Source of the DNA: Pseudomonadota bacterium
Lineage (GTDB): Bacteria; Pseudomonadota; Alphaproteobacteria; Acetobacterales; Acetobacteraceae
NCBI GenBank assembly: GCA_021784255.1
Contig: JAJXSZ010000015.1
Location: forward strand, 1-20,644
Direction: 5' to 3'
DNA length: 20,644 nt
The notes under the pieces are model-generated. The model made no database searches, was not told the DNA's origin, and was given only the letters and a program-made list of their open reading frames with translations. Positions within the stretch are counted from its first letter, which is position 1, and each line of letters starts with the position of its first letter. Shown here in pieces: positions 8,288 through 15,704 of this stretch. The position numbers were made by a program, and so were the translations under genes.

Positions 8288-9149
8288 CGCGCCGGCGCAG
8301 CCGCAGCACGCCAAGCCCCACCAGGCCGACCCCCAGCAGCGTCACCGATGCCGGTTCCGGCACCGAATTGTTGCCCAGACCCAGCGTTGCCCCGGCGCTC
8401 ACGACGATGACGTCGCCGTAGGTGCGGTCCGTCACCAGGTAATAGGGGTCGCTGGCGTTGAGGAGATTCACCGATTCGAGCGCGCAATTGCCGGCCACGT
8501 TGCCGCAGCCGCTGTTGCGGTACTGCTTGACCAGATTCCAGCCGGTCGGCGTGCCGGAAAACGGCAGCAGGCCGGTCGAGGAATTATTCATGTCGCCGAC
8601 GAAATTCTGCGCCTGGGTGCTGGTCAGGCCGAAGATCTTGAAGCCTTCGCCGCCGTTGGCGTTGGTCTGCAGGGAACCGATCGTGAGGTTGGTCAGCGAG
8701 TACCCGCCCGGCAGCTTCGACGCATCGATCAGCACCGCCTCGTTGTGCTGGATCTCGGCGTCGGGATTGCCGCCGGGGATGGAGTTGTAGGTGACGCCGA
8801 TGCCGGACTCGCCGTAGGGGTAGGGAGGGGTTTTCTTGTCCGTGAGCTGCACCGCGGTCGGCGAGTTCAGCGTTCCGTTGGTCGGTGTGTTGTTGATCGA
8901 ACCGGTCGTCGAGAACGCCGAGAGAATCAGCGGCACGCCACCGGAATTGGAGGAAAACGTCGCCTGCCCGTAGCCGATGCTGCCGGTGTTGCAGCCGGTG
9001 GTGCAATTGAGCGTTCCGGCGGCGCCGGTGTAGGTGTCGATCCCGAAGGTCCACGTCTCCGTCGTCGGCAGCGCAAGCGCAGGCCCGGCCGTCAGAGCAC
9101 CCAATACCAGCGTCCCCGCCAGCAGCGTCGTGGTCCGCAGTGCCTTCAT
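8277..9149 (-). CDS. PEP-CTERM sorting domain-containing secreted protein
   Basis: This 290-residue protein has an N-terminal signal peptide (MKALRTTTLLAGTLVLGAL..., likely cut after ALA near residue 26). The middle is rich in Gly, Ser, Thr and Asn. The C-terminus, from about 263, has VPEP, then a hydrophobic helix (TLLGVGLVGLGVL), then the basic tail RLRRRARA. This tripartite end is the PEP-CTERM signal processed by exosortase, established in exopolysaccharide-producing Gram-negative bacteria. Two Cys pairs (LNCTTGC and SGCGNVAGNC) may form disulfides. No enzymatic domain is recognised. No exosortase gene is in the window. The ATG is preceded by AAGGA nine bases upstream. Asn-rich, lower-GC composition sets it apart from its neighbours, though this is usual for the class. 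Confidence 0.92.
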   Translation of the reverse strand: MKALRTTTLLAGTLVLGALTAGPALALPTTETWTFGIDTYTGAAGTLNCTTGCNTGSIGYGQATFSSNSGGVPLILSAFSTTGSINNTPTNGTLNSPTAVQLTDKKTPPYPYGESGIGVTYNSIPGGNPDAEIQHNEAVLIDASKLPGGYSLTNLTIGSLQTNANGGEGFKIFGLTSTQAQNFVGDMNNSSTGLLPFSGTPTGWNLVKQYRNSGCGNVAGNCALESVNLLNASDPYYLVTDRTYGDVIVVSAGATLGLGNNSVPEPASVTLLGVGLVGLGVLRLRRRARA

Positions 9150-9198
9150 GACGTGTCGTCCTTGTCACCCCGGGCGAAGCCTGGCTGCCCTTCCGGAG

Positions 9199-9227
9199 TA
9201 ATTAATCGACCCTCAGGCATTTGTCAA
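9199..9227 (-). promoter_or_regulatory. Sigma-70 type promoter for the PEP-CTERM gene
   Basis: On the minus strand a perfect TTGACA -35 (9222-9227) is followed by an AT-rich -10 region. This is TAATTA with a 17-base spacer, or ATTAAT (9201-9206) with a 15-base spacer. The 5' leader would be about 40 bases and includes the AAGGA ribosome binding site. This is one of the few AT-rich patches in the window. Confidence 0.6.
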
Positions 9228-9335
9228 ATTGATTTGCTGTAGCCATTTTTGAGATGTCGACAAGAGATCCGGACCGGCCCGCCCGGGAAACGGCCCGCCG
9301 CCCGGAACGGGCGTGGCCCTCGGCATCGCCATCCC

Positions 9336-9365
9336 CTATGGTTCTGGCCGCTATGGTTCCTGCCG
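9336..9365. repeat. Imperfect 15-bp tandem duplication
   Basis: CTATGGTTCTGGCCG is followed directly by CTATGGTTCCTGCCG, 13 of 15 bases identical. It lies in the leader region upstream of the hydroxyacid dehydrogenase gene. Confidence 0.6.
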
Positions 9366-9391
9366 CGGCGCCGATCCCCGACGCGCTCGGC

Positions 9392-9403
9392 GATCACGTG
9401 ATC
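9392..9403. promoter_or_regulatory. Perfect 12-bp palindrome GATCACGTGATC, possible operator
   Basis: A perfect palindrome with a CACGTG core ends 33 bases before the chosen start of the hydroxyacid dehydrogenase gene. Location and symmetry fit a dimeric regulator site, but no family can be named and chance is possible. Confidence 0.3.
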
Positions 9404-9436
9404 AACCAACCGCCAGACGGATATCAAACCGAGCAA

Positions 9437-10435
9437 ATGGGGTCTTTTTTGACGCACGGCCGCCTCGTCCTCATCGTCAACGCGGCCGAGCCCGACGCGT
9501 TCGCGGTCACACCCCAGCAGTGGCAGGCCGCGATGCGGCGCGCCGGACAGCCGCGCTTCGGGGTCTGCTTCGCCACGGATGCCCAGCTCGCCACGGACGC
9601 AAAGGCTGCCGAGGCGCTGGCCACGGCCGAGATCGTCATCACCGGCACGGCGATCATGGCGCGCCTCCTGGCGCTGCCGATGCCGCGGCTGCGGACGGTT
9701 TTCCTCCTCGCCGCGGGGGTCGACCGGCTGGCCGGGCGGCCCTGGCCCGAGGGCGTGCGGCTGCTCAACAACCGCGGCGTCCATGGCGCCAAGCTGCACG
9801 ACTACATTCTCTGGGCGCTGCTGGCGCTGCACCTGCGCATGCCGGCGCTCGGTGCTGCCCAGGCGGCGCGGCGCTGGCAGCCGATCTACACCCGCGCCAT
9901 CGCCGGCAAGCGCCTGACCGTCCTCGGCACCGGCGATCTCGGCGGCGCGGCGGCGGGCGCCGGCCGGGCGCTGGGGATGCGGGTCACGGGGGTCAGCCGC
10001 CAGGGACGGGCGCATCCGGCATGCGAGCGCGTGCTGGCCAGCGCGGCGCTGGACACGGTGCTGCCGGAAACCGACGCGCTGGTGCTCGCCTGCCCGCTCA
10101 CGCCAGCGACGCGCGGCCTGCTCGATGCGCGGCGGCTCGCGCTGCTGCCGGCGGGCGCGCAGGTGGTCAATGTCGGGCGCGGCGCCCTGCTCGACCAGGC
10201 CGCCCTGGTCGCCGCTCTGGCGACGGGCCGGCTCGGCGGCGCGGTACTCGACGTGACGGACCCGGAGCCGCCGCCGCCCGACGATCCGCTATGGTCCGCA
10301 CCGAACCTAATCCTCACGCCGCATGTCTCGGCCGACGACCCGGCGATCTACAACGACGCCAGCCTGGACCGGTTCTTCGCCACCATCGACCAGCCCGCGC
10401 CGCCGAACCTGGTGGATTTCAGCCTCGGCTATTAG
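9437..10435 (+). CDS. D-2-hydroxyacid dehydrogenase family oxidoreductase
   Basis: From the ATG at 9437 the product is 332 residues, a normal family length. The NAD-binding motif GTGDLG is at 164-169. The catalytic set of D-isomer 2-hydroxyacid dehydrogenases is present: Arg248 in NVGRGALLD, Glu277 in DVTDPEPPP, and His296 in LTPHVS. These enzymes reduce 2-keto acids or oxidise D-2-hydroxyacids with NAD(P)H; the exact substrate cannot be read from the sequence. An in-frame ATG at 9254 would add 61 low-complexity Pro/Arg/Ala residues and lacks a ribosome binding site, so it is disfavoured. A possible plus-strand promoter (TTGTCA at 9221-9226, CATTTT at 9244-9249, 17-base spacer) overlaps the divergent PEP-CTERM promoter; it is weak. 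Confidence 0.9.
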   Translation: MGSFLTHGRLVLIVNAAEPDAFAVTPQQWQAAMRRAGQPRFGVCFATDAQLATDAKAAEALATAEIVITGTAIMARLLALPMPRLRTVFLLAAGVDRLAGRPWPEGVRLLNNRGVHGAKLHDYILWALLALHLRMPALGAAQAARRWQPIYTRAIAGKRLTVLGTGDLGGAAAGAGRALGMRVTGVSRQGRAHPACERVLASAALDTVLPETDALVLACPLTPATRGLLDARRLALLPAGAQVVNVGRGALLDQAALVAALATGRLGGAVLDVTDPEPPPPDDPLWSAPNLILTPHVSADDPAIYNDASLDRFFATIDQPAPPNLVDFSLGY

Positions 10436-10454
10436 CGGTCGGGGCCAGAACAAC

Positions 10455-10470
10455 CTCCGGCCTGCCGGAG
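10455..10470. terminator. Hairpin in the convergent gap
   Basis: CTCCGG-CCTG-CCGGAG forms a 6-bp stem with a 4-base loop. A second CCGGAG at 10490-10495 and a GCCTG/CAGGC pair (10470-10474 / 10482-10486) allow alternative folds. It lies between the converging hydroxyacid dehydrogenase and SDR genes. No T-run follows, so the termination role is tentative. Confidence 0.35.
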
Positions 10471-10569
10471 CCTGTCCGGGTCAGGCAGACCGGAGATAAG
10501 CCGCTCCAAATGCTAAGTTTCGCCGAGCACGACATCCGGCCAGATGATTCCATCGGGCCGGATATGGCG

Positions 10570-11331
10570 CTAGCCGCCGCCGTTGATGGTGAGGATCGTC
10601 CCCGAGGTGTAGCCGCTGCGCCGCGAGGCGAGGAAGGCGACCGCCGCGCCGATCTCCTCCGGGGTCGCGGCGCGGCCGAACGGCATCGTTGCCAGCAGCT
10701 CGCGCCAGCGCCCGGCATCGCCCAGCATCTCCTGCGCGCGGCGGCGCTGCAGCATCTCCATCCGCGCCGTGGTCACCGGGCCGGGGTTGATGCCGACGAC
10801 GCGGATGTTGTCGGCGTGGCTGGCGCGGCCGAGGGCGCGGGTGAAGGCCATCAGCGAGGCGTTCCCGGCGGAGCCGGCGATGTAGTTGGGGTCGAAGCTC
10901 TCGCCGGCGGCCCCGATGATGTTCACCACCGCGCCGCCGCCGCCCTCGCGCAGCACCGGATAGAGCAGGCGGGTGAGCGAGATGAAGCCGAAGACCTTGA
11001 GGTCCCAGGCGGCGCGCCAGGTGGCGTTGTCCACCGCGAGCAGGTTGCCGGGCGGGATCGCGCCGGCATTGTTGACGAGGATGTCGATCCGACCCGCCGC
11101 CGCGGCGAGGCGTTCCACCTGCTCCTGGCGGGAAAGGTCGACGGCGACGGTCTCGACCGCGACCTGCCGGCGCGCGCGGACCCGCTGCGCCGCCGCGTCG
11201 AGCGCCGCCTGGTCGCGGGCCGCCAGCACGAGATCCACGCCTTCCTCGGCCAGCGTCTCGGCGGCGGCCAGGCCGATGCCCTTGGAGCCGCCGGTGATCA
11301 GCGCACGCTTGCCCGCCAGCCACAGATCCAT
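10570..11331 (-). CDS. Short-chain dehydrogenase/reductase with a non-canonical active site
   Basis: This 253-residue classical-length SDR has the cofactor motif TGGSKGIG at 13-20, NNAG at 87-90, NPGPV near 182-186 and a C-terminal end TINGGG. The catalytic Tyr150 is present, but the Lys normally four residues later is Ser154 (YIAGSAGNAS). The usual Ser position lies in NIIGAAGE, with Ile or Gly. The usual Asn of the tetrad aligns with Lys112 in DLKVFGFI. From memory, a subfamily with this pattern exists, so it is probably a functional variant rather than decay. The substrate is unknown. The ATG at 11331 has a strong site (AAGGA) upstream; an upstream frame extension overlaps the preceding gene and is rejected. 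It follows the peptidase C26 gene by 25 bp, so the two are probably co-transcribed. Confidence 0.9.
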   Translation of the reverse strand: MDLWLAGKRALITGGSKGIGLAAAETLAEEGVDLVLAARDQAALDAAAQRVRARRQVAVETVAVDLSRQEQVERLAAAAGRIDILVNNAGAIPPGNLLAVDNATWRAAWDLKVFGFISLTRLLYPVLREGGGGAVVNIIGAAGESFDPNYIAGSAGNASLMAFTRALGRASHADNIRVVGINPGPVTTARMEMLQRRRAQEMLGDAGRWRELLATMPFGRAATPEEIGAAVAFLASRRSGYTSGTILTINGGG

Positions 11332-11356
11332 GTCGTTTCCTTCCCCCGCGCCGCCG

Positions 11357-12097
11357 TCAGGCGGCGCGACGCAGCCCCATCCAGGCCCGGCACGCGTCGC
11401 CAAAGGCGTGGAACAGCGCGACGCTGTCGGGGTTCTCCACCGCCTTGTATTCCGGATGCCACTGCACGCCAAACGCCCAGCCGCGGGCGGCGGCGACGCG
11501 CACGCCCTCGATGGTGCCGTCCGGCGCCAGCGCCTCGACGACGAGGCCGGGCGCCGGACGGTCGATCGCCTGTTCGTGCAGCGAGTTCACCCGCGTCGCG
11601 CTGCGCCCGAGCAGCCAGGCGAGCTGGCCGGAAAGCGTGATCTCGTGGCGCGGCGCGTAGCGCTCGTCGAGCGTGGCGCCGCGGCTGCGGTGGTCGCTGC
11701 GGCCGGGCATCGCCTGGACCTGCTGGATCAGCGTGCCGCCGAGGGCGACGTTGAGCTCCTGGATGCCGCGACAGATCGCCAGCAGCGGCAGGCCGCGGTC
11801 CAGCGCCGCGCGGATCAGCGGCAATGTCGTCGCATCGCGCGCCGGATCGTGCTTGCCCGGCGTGAGGTCCTCGGCCGCGCCGTAGCGCGCCGGCTCCACG
11901 TTGGAAGGGCTGCCGGAAAGCACCACCCCGTCCAGCCGCTCGAGGGCGGCGAGCAGGGCCTCGCCGACCGGCGGCAGCAGCACCGGCGTGCAACCGGCGG
12001 CGGCCAGCACCGCCTCGGCGTAGCGCGCCGGGGTGGCGTGGCTCGGCGTGCCGTTGATCTCGCGCGCGCAGACGGGGATGCCGACCAGTGGGGACAT
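11357..12097 (-). CDS. Gamma-glutamyl-gamma-aminobutyrate hydrolase family protein (peptidase C26, class-I glutamine amidotransferase fold)
   Basis: The 246-residue product carries the complete triad of the fold: nucleophile Cys109 in LLAICRGIQELN, with His214 and Glu216 in VQWHPEY. The family motifs GIPVCARE, LSGSPSNVEPARYG and NSLHEQAI are also present, and the length matches PuuD-like enzymes. PuuD cleaves gamma-glutamyl-GABA in putrescine breakdown. Here no other putrescine-pathway gene is adjacent, so the natural gamma-glutamyl substrate is uncertain. GAGG lies seven bases before the ATG. The partner gene 25 bp downstream is the SDR, and an MFS transporter lies 114 bp upstream on the same strand. 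Confidence 0.9.
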   Translation of the reverse strand: MSPLVGIPVCAREINGTPSHATPARYAEAVLAAAGCTPVLLPPVGEALLAALERLDGVVLSGSPSNVEPARYGAAEDLTPGKHDPARDATTLPLIRAALDRGLPLLAICRGIQELNVALGGTLIQQVQAMPGRSDHRSRGATLDERYAPRHEITLSGQLAWLLGRSATRVNSLHEQAIDRPAPGLVVEALAPDGTIEGVRVAAARGWAFGVQWHPEYKAVENPDSVALFHAFGDACRAWMGLRRAA

Positions 12098-12157
12098 GAC
12101 GAACCTCGCAGAAGCCTCAGGAAAAACACGTCAGCCGCGGCGCTTCGGGGGACGCGG

Positions 12158-12178
12158 GGCTCCGGGGCGCCTGGAGCC
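12158..12178 (-). terminator. GC-rich hairpin between the MFS and C26 genes
   Basis: GGCTCC and GGAGCC can pair across a 9-base loop. On the minus strand a T5 run follows only about 30 bases later, so this is not a canonical intrinsic terminator. Confidence 0.2.
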
Positions 12179-12211
12179 GGCCCCGCCGGATCGCCGCGCG
12201 CGCCCCTAGCA

Positions 12212-13384
12212 TCATGGGCGCGGCCTGGCGAGATCGCAGAGCATGGCGAGCAAGCCCCCGGCCACCATCAGGGCCGCCATCGGCCGCGCCGTGCCATCCG
12301 CCAGCAGCCCGACCGCCAGCCCGCTGACCGAGGCGAAGACGAACTGCATCGTGCCCATCAGCGCCGAGGCGCTGCCGGCATGCTGGGCGTGCCGCGCCAG
12401 CGCGCCGACCGTGGCATTGGGCATGATGAAGCCCTGCGTCGCCATGATGCAGAACAGCGGGATCGCGATCGCATACCAGGCCCCGGGATGGAGCGAGGCG
12501 ACGACCAGCAGCGTGACCGCCACCGCGAGGAAGCTGCGGGTCGCCAGCCGCACGACGCGCCGCACGCCGAAGCGCACCAGCATCGCGGGGTTGAACTGCG
12601 AGCCGACGATATAGGCGGCGGCACAGGTACCGAACAGCATGCCGTAGACCGGCGGGGCCAGGTGGTAGAGGTCGATGAAAACCGGCGGCGAGCCACCGAG
12701 ATAGGCGAACATCGCGAACATCGTGCCGCTGCCCATCAGCGCGTGGCTCAGAAAGCCGCGCTCGCGCAGAATGGCGCCGAAACGTGCCGCCTGCCGGCCC
12801 GGCGACAGCCGCGTGCGCGCCTCCTCGGGCAGCGTCTCCGGCAGCAGCAGCGCGACCGCCAGCGTGCCGATCGCGCCATAGGCGGTGCAGACCCAGAAGA
12901 TGAGGTGCCAGTCGCCGACCGCCAGGATCAGCCCGCCGATGGTCGGCGCCAGGATCGGCGCCACGCCCATGATCAGCATCAGCCGGCTCATCATCCGCGC
13001 CGCCGCCAGCCCCTCCGAGACGTCGCGGACGATGGCGCGGGTCAGCACCATGCCGGCGGAGCCGCCGATCGCCTCGACGAAGCGCAGGCTGGCGAGCACG
13101 CCGAGGCTGGGCGCGAGGGCGCAGCCGCAGGAGGCGAGGGTGTAGAGCAGCATGCCCGCGAGCAGCGGCCGGCGGCGGCCGAAACGGTCGGCCAGCACGC
13201 CCTGGCTGATCTGCCCCACGGCGAGACCCGCGAACCAGGTCGCCAGCGTGATCTGCGCCGAGCCCGCGATGCCGCCATAGGTCGCCTCGATCGCCGGAAA
13301 GGCGGGCAGGTACATGTCGGTCGAGACCGGCCCGACGGCGGACAGGAAGCCGAGCAGCAGGGGCAGCCAGGAGGGCACGCGCAT
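12212..13384 (-). CDS. MFS drug-resistance type transporter, Bcr/CflA family
   Basis: The product is 390 residues with about 12 hydrophobic segments, the usual size for Bcr/CflA exporters in the inner membrane. The first segment with STDMYLPAFPAI is highly typical. The MFS motif A appears as GVLADRFGRRRP near residue 62-73, and the motif-C-like segment GVAPILAPTIGG lies in the fifth helix region. The family exports drugs or metabolites by proton antiport; the substrate is unknown. The ATG at 13384 (MRVPSWLPLLLG) sits right before the first helix. A longer frame would add 53 Pro/Arg-rich residues and is not supported. It is divergent from apaG, and the C26 hydrolase and SDR genes follow downstream on the same strand. 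Confidence 0.93.
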   Translation of the reverse strand: MRVPSWLPLLLGFLSAVGPVSTDMYLPAFPAIEATYGGIAGSAQITLATWFAGLAVGQISQGVLADRFGRRRPLLAGMLLYTLASCGCALAPSLGVLASLRFVEAIGGSAGMVLTRAIVRDVSEGLAAARMMSRLMLIMGVAPILAPTIGGLILAVGDWHLIFWVCTAYGAIGTLAVALLLPETLPEEARTRLSPGRQAARFGAILRERGFLSHALMGSGTMFAMFAYLGGSPPVFIDLYHLAPPVYGMLFGTCAAAYIVGSQFNPAMLVRFGVRRVVRLATRSFLAVAVTLLVVASLHPGAWYAIAIPLFCIMATQGFIMPNATVGALARHAQHAGSASALMGTMQFVFASVSGLAVGLLADGTARPMAALMVAGGLLAMLCDLARPRP

Positions 13385-13563
13385 CGACCGCTTGTCGCCG
13401 ATTCCGCGACCGTTGCGAACCGGCCGCGGCGCCACCCAGCCCTGCACCACCCCGCCCGGCGGCGCGGGCCGCTCGGCGGCGGCACCGGCGCGGTGCCAAC
13501 AGGGCTCTGGCATCCGCCGGGCCGGGCGCGCTATGGGTTCCACCCGTCCGACGGAACACGACG

Positions 13564-13968
13564 ATGACCGGCGAGTATTCCGCGACGACGCGCGGCATCC
13601 GCGTGAGCGTCCGTTCCTTCTACCTGACCGACCAGTCCAACCCCGACGAGCACAAATTCGTCTGGGCCTATCGCATCCGCATCGAGAACACCGGGGCGGA
13701 GACGGTCCAGCTGCTGCGCCGCAGCTGGGAGATCACGGACGCGACCGGACACACGCTGCGCGTCGAGGGGCCGGGCGTGGTCGGCGAACAGCCGGTGCTC
13801 GATCCCGGGGAAAGCTTCGAATACACCTCGGGCACGCCGCTGGAGACGGCCTCGGGCTTCATGGTCGGACGCTACCAGATGGAGGTGAGCGACACCGGGG
13901 AGAAGTTCGACGTGGCGATCCCGGCCTTCAGCCTCGACAGCCCGCACCAGGACAGCCGCCTGCATTAG
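13564..13968 (+). CDS. apaG: ApaG domain protein
   Basis: The 134-residue product matches ApaG from end to end. FVWAYRIRIENTG and VQLLRRSWEITDATG lead to the glycine motif GPGVVG at 69-74. EYTSGTPLETASGFMVGRY follows, then the AIPAFSLD end. The fold is a fibronectin type III-like beta sandwich. ApaG has been linked to Co2+/Mg2+ resistance and Ap4A levels in enterobacteria, but its molecular role is not settled. The start has GGAAC shortly upstream. It is divergent from the MFS gene across 179 bp in which I see no convincing promoter. Confidence 0.95.
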   Translation: MTGEYSATTRGIRVSVRSFYLTDQSNPDEHKFVWAYRIRIENTGAETVQLLRRSWEITDATGHTLRVEGPGVVGEQPVLDPGESFEYTSGTPLETASGFMVGRYQMEVSDTGEKFDVAIPAFSLDSPHQDSRLH

Positions 13969-13998
13969 CCCGCCTCCCCGGCGCCCGCCTCCCCGGCG
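13969..13998. repeat. Exact 15-bp tandem duplication after apaG
   Basis: CCCGCCTCCCCGGCG occurs twice head-to-tail, beginning at the base after the apaG stop codon. It lies within the 178-bp gap before folE. Confidence 0.85.
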
Positions 13999-14146
13999 CC
14001 AGACTTTTCGGGGCCAGGCAGCGCGAGGTCAGGCGCCGGGAGGCGGCCTTCGGGACACCGGACATTCCGGCAACGGGCGCGGGCGGGTTGGCAGCGACCT
14101 GCCGCGTCCCATATGGTCCGGTGAACAGCGATCAGGAACGGCGACG

Positions 14147-14767
14147 GTGAACATCCCGCCCGCGCAATCGGTGCTGACCGCGGCGACCCGCCCCTCGCGC
14201 GAGGAAGCGGAGGAAGCGGTGCGCACGCTGCTGCGCTGGGCCGGCGACGACCCGGCCCGCGAGGGCCTGGCCGCCACGCCGGGGCGCGTCGTGCGCGCCT
14301 ACGAGGAATATTTCCGCGGCTACGCCGAGGACCCCGTCAGGCTGCTGGAGACCACGTTCGAGGAGACCGACGGCTACGACGAGATCGTGCTGCTGCGCGA
14401 CATCCGCTTCGAGAGCACCTGCGAGCACCACATGGCGCCGATCATCGGCCAGGCCCATGTCGCCTACCTGCCGCACCGGCGCGTCGTCGGCATCTCCAAG
14501 CTCGCCCGCCTGGTCGATGCCTACGCGAAACGGCTGCAGATCCAGGAAAAGATGACGGCGCAGATCGCCAACACCATCGCCGAGGTGCTGCAGCCGCGCG
14601 GCGTCGCGGTCATCGTCGAGGCACAGCACCAGTGCATGACCACCCGCGGCGTGCACAAGCCGGGGTCGATGCTGGTCACCTCGCGCATGCTCGGCGCCTT
14701 TCGCGACAGCCCGGAAACGCGGCGCGAGCTGATGGCGATGCTGCGCACGGCGCCCGCCGCCGCCTGA
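14147..14767 (+). CDS. folE: GTP cyclohydrolase I
   Basis: This enzyme converts GTP to 7,8-dihydroneopterin triphosphate, the entry step to tetrahydrofolate (and queuosine precursors). The 206-residue length is normal for FolE type I. The zinc ligands are present: Cys92 and His95 in ESTCEHHMAP, and Cys163 in QHQCMTTRGV. The active-site stretches ATPGRV, HVAYLPHRRVVGISKLAR and QEKMTAQIA are also present. Translation begins at a GTG, with AGGAAC upstream as the probable ribosome binding site. The gene is convergent with the methyltransferase gene, leaving only 11 bases between stop codons. Confidence 0.96.
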   Translation: MNIPPAQSVLTAATRPSREEAEEAVRTLLRWAGDDPAREGLAATPGRVVRAYEEYFRGYAEDPVRLLETTFEETDGYDEIVLLRDIRFESTCEHHMAPIIGQAHVAYLPHRRVVGISKLARLVDAYAKRLQIQEKMTAQIANTIAEVLQPRGVAVIVEAQHQCMTTRGVHKPGSMLVTSRMLGAFRDSPETRRELMAMLRTAPAAA

Positions 14768-14778
14768 AAAGGCCGGGG

Positions 14779-15615
14779 CTAGTCCGCCCGGGCGACGATC
14801 TCGACCGGCGCGACCAGTCCCCGCTCCACGTTGCCGATCATGTTCGCGACCTTCGCGCGCGCCGCCTCGCCCATGACCAGGTGCAGGCCGAGCGGCGGCG
14901 GCCCGCCGGCGGCACGCAGGCGGGCGAAGGACTCCATCGCGAGGTCGCGCCGGTTGCGCTCATGCGTCACCACGAAGCCGCTTCCGGCGAGCCGCGCCCG
15001 GTAGCTCGCGGCGGGCTCGACGAAGCTGGTCGCCGCCGTCGTCGCCCATGGCAGCGGATAGGCGGGATCGCCCCCGCCTTCCGCAGGCCCGCCGTCCCCG
15101 GCCATCACGTCGTAGATCGCGAAGAACGCGCCGGGCTTGAGCACGCGGCGCACGCCCCGGAACAGCGCCGCCTTGTCCGCGATGTTCATCCCGACATGCA
15201 GCATCGTCGCCCCGTCGAACGAGGCGTCGGCAAACGGCAGTGCCATCGCGCTGCCCTCGACGTAGCGGACACGCCCGGCGAGGCCGACCCGGGCCGCGAG
15301 CGTGTTCGCGACGGCAACGTATTCCGCCGTCAGATCGATGCCGGTGACATCGCACCCGTGCCGCGCGGCCAGGAGGCGCGCGGCACCGCCGAGCCCCGAG
15401 CCGATGTCGAGCAGCTTCATGCCCGGCGCCAGCGCCAGCCGTGCCGTAAGCTCCTCGGTAGCGCGACGCACGCCGATATGGAACTCGTCCACCGCTGCGA
15501 GATCGTCCACGCCGAGGCGGGCCGGATCCTTCCCCGCCGCCTCGAGGCCGGCAAGGATCGCCGCCTCCAGGCCGCCCTGCGCGTAATGCCCGGCCACCAG
15601 CCGTTCGACGTCCAT
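14779..15615 (-). CDS. Class I SAM-dependent methyltransferase
   Basis: The 278-residue protein has the seven-strand methyltransferase signature. Motif I is LLDIGSGLGG (68-77), the acidic end of strand 2 is TGIDLT (Asp94), and RVRYVEGSAMALPFADASFD and RVLKPGAFFAIYDVM follow. DEFHIG at about 43-48, before motif I, is seen in several small-molecule methyltransferases. The acceptor is unknown. It lies 89 bp downstream of ubiV on the same strand and may be read from the ubi transcript, so quinone-ring methylation is conceivable. The sequence does not look like UbiE or UbiG, so I leave the function open. A TATAAG at 15647-15652 on the minus strand may be its own -10, but no -35 is evident. Confidence 0.9.
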   Translation of the reverse strand: MDVERLVAGHYAQGGLEAAILAGLEAAGKDPARLGVDDLAAVDEFHIGVRRATEELTARLALAPGMKLLDIGSGLGGAARLLAARHGCDVTGIDLTAEYVAVANTLAARVGLAGRVRYVEGSAMALPFADASFDGATMLHVGMNIADKAALFRGVRRVLKPGAFFAIYDVMAGDGGPAEGGGDPAYPLPWATTAATSFVEPAASYRARLAGSGFVVTHERNRRDLAMESFARLRAAGGPPPLGLHLVMGEAARAKVANMIGNVERGLVAPVEIVARAD

Positions 15616-15704
15616 GCGTCCCTCCGCGCCCCGGTTGAGGGCGCGGCTTATACCCGAAAAATCACGCCCCGATCGGGAATATCCCGCGGCGACGCCCGCG
15701 CGGT

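Noticed and set aside
9254..9436. 61-residue N-terminal extension of the hydroxyacid dehydrogenase
   Set aside because: Low-complexity Pro/Arg/Ala sequence with a tandem duplication, no ribosome binding site, and the normal family length starts at 9437.
10973..13567. 864-codon plus-strand open frame over the SDR, C26 and MFS genes
   Set aside because: It is antisense to three genes with clear families, is low complexity and has no domain; a shadow of high GC third positions.
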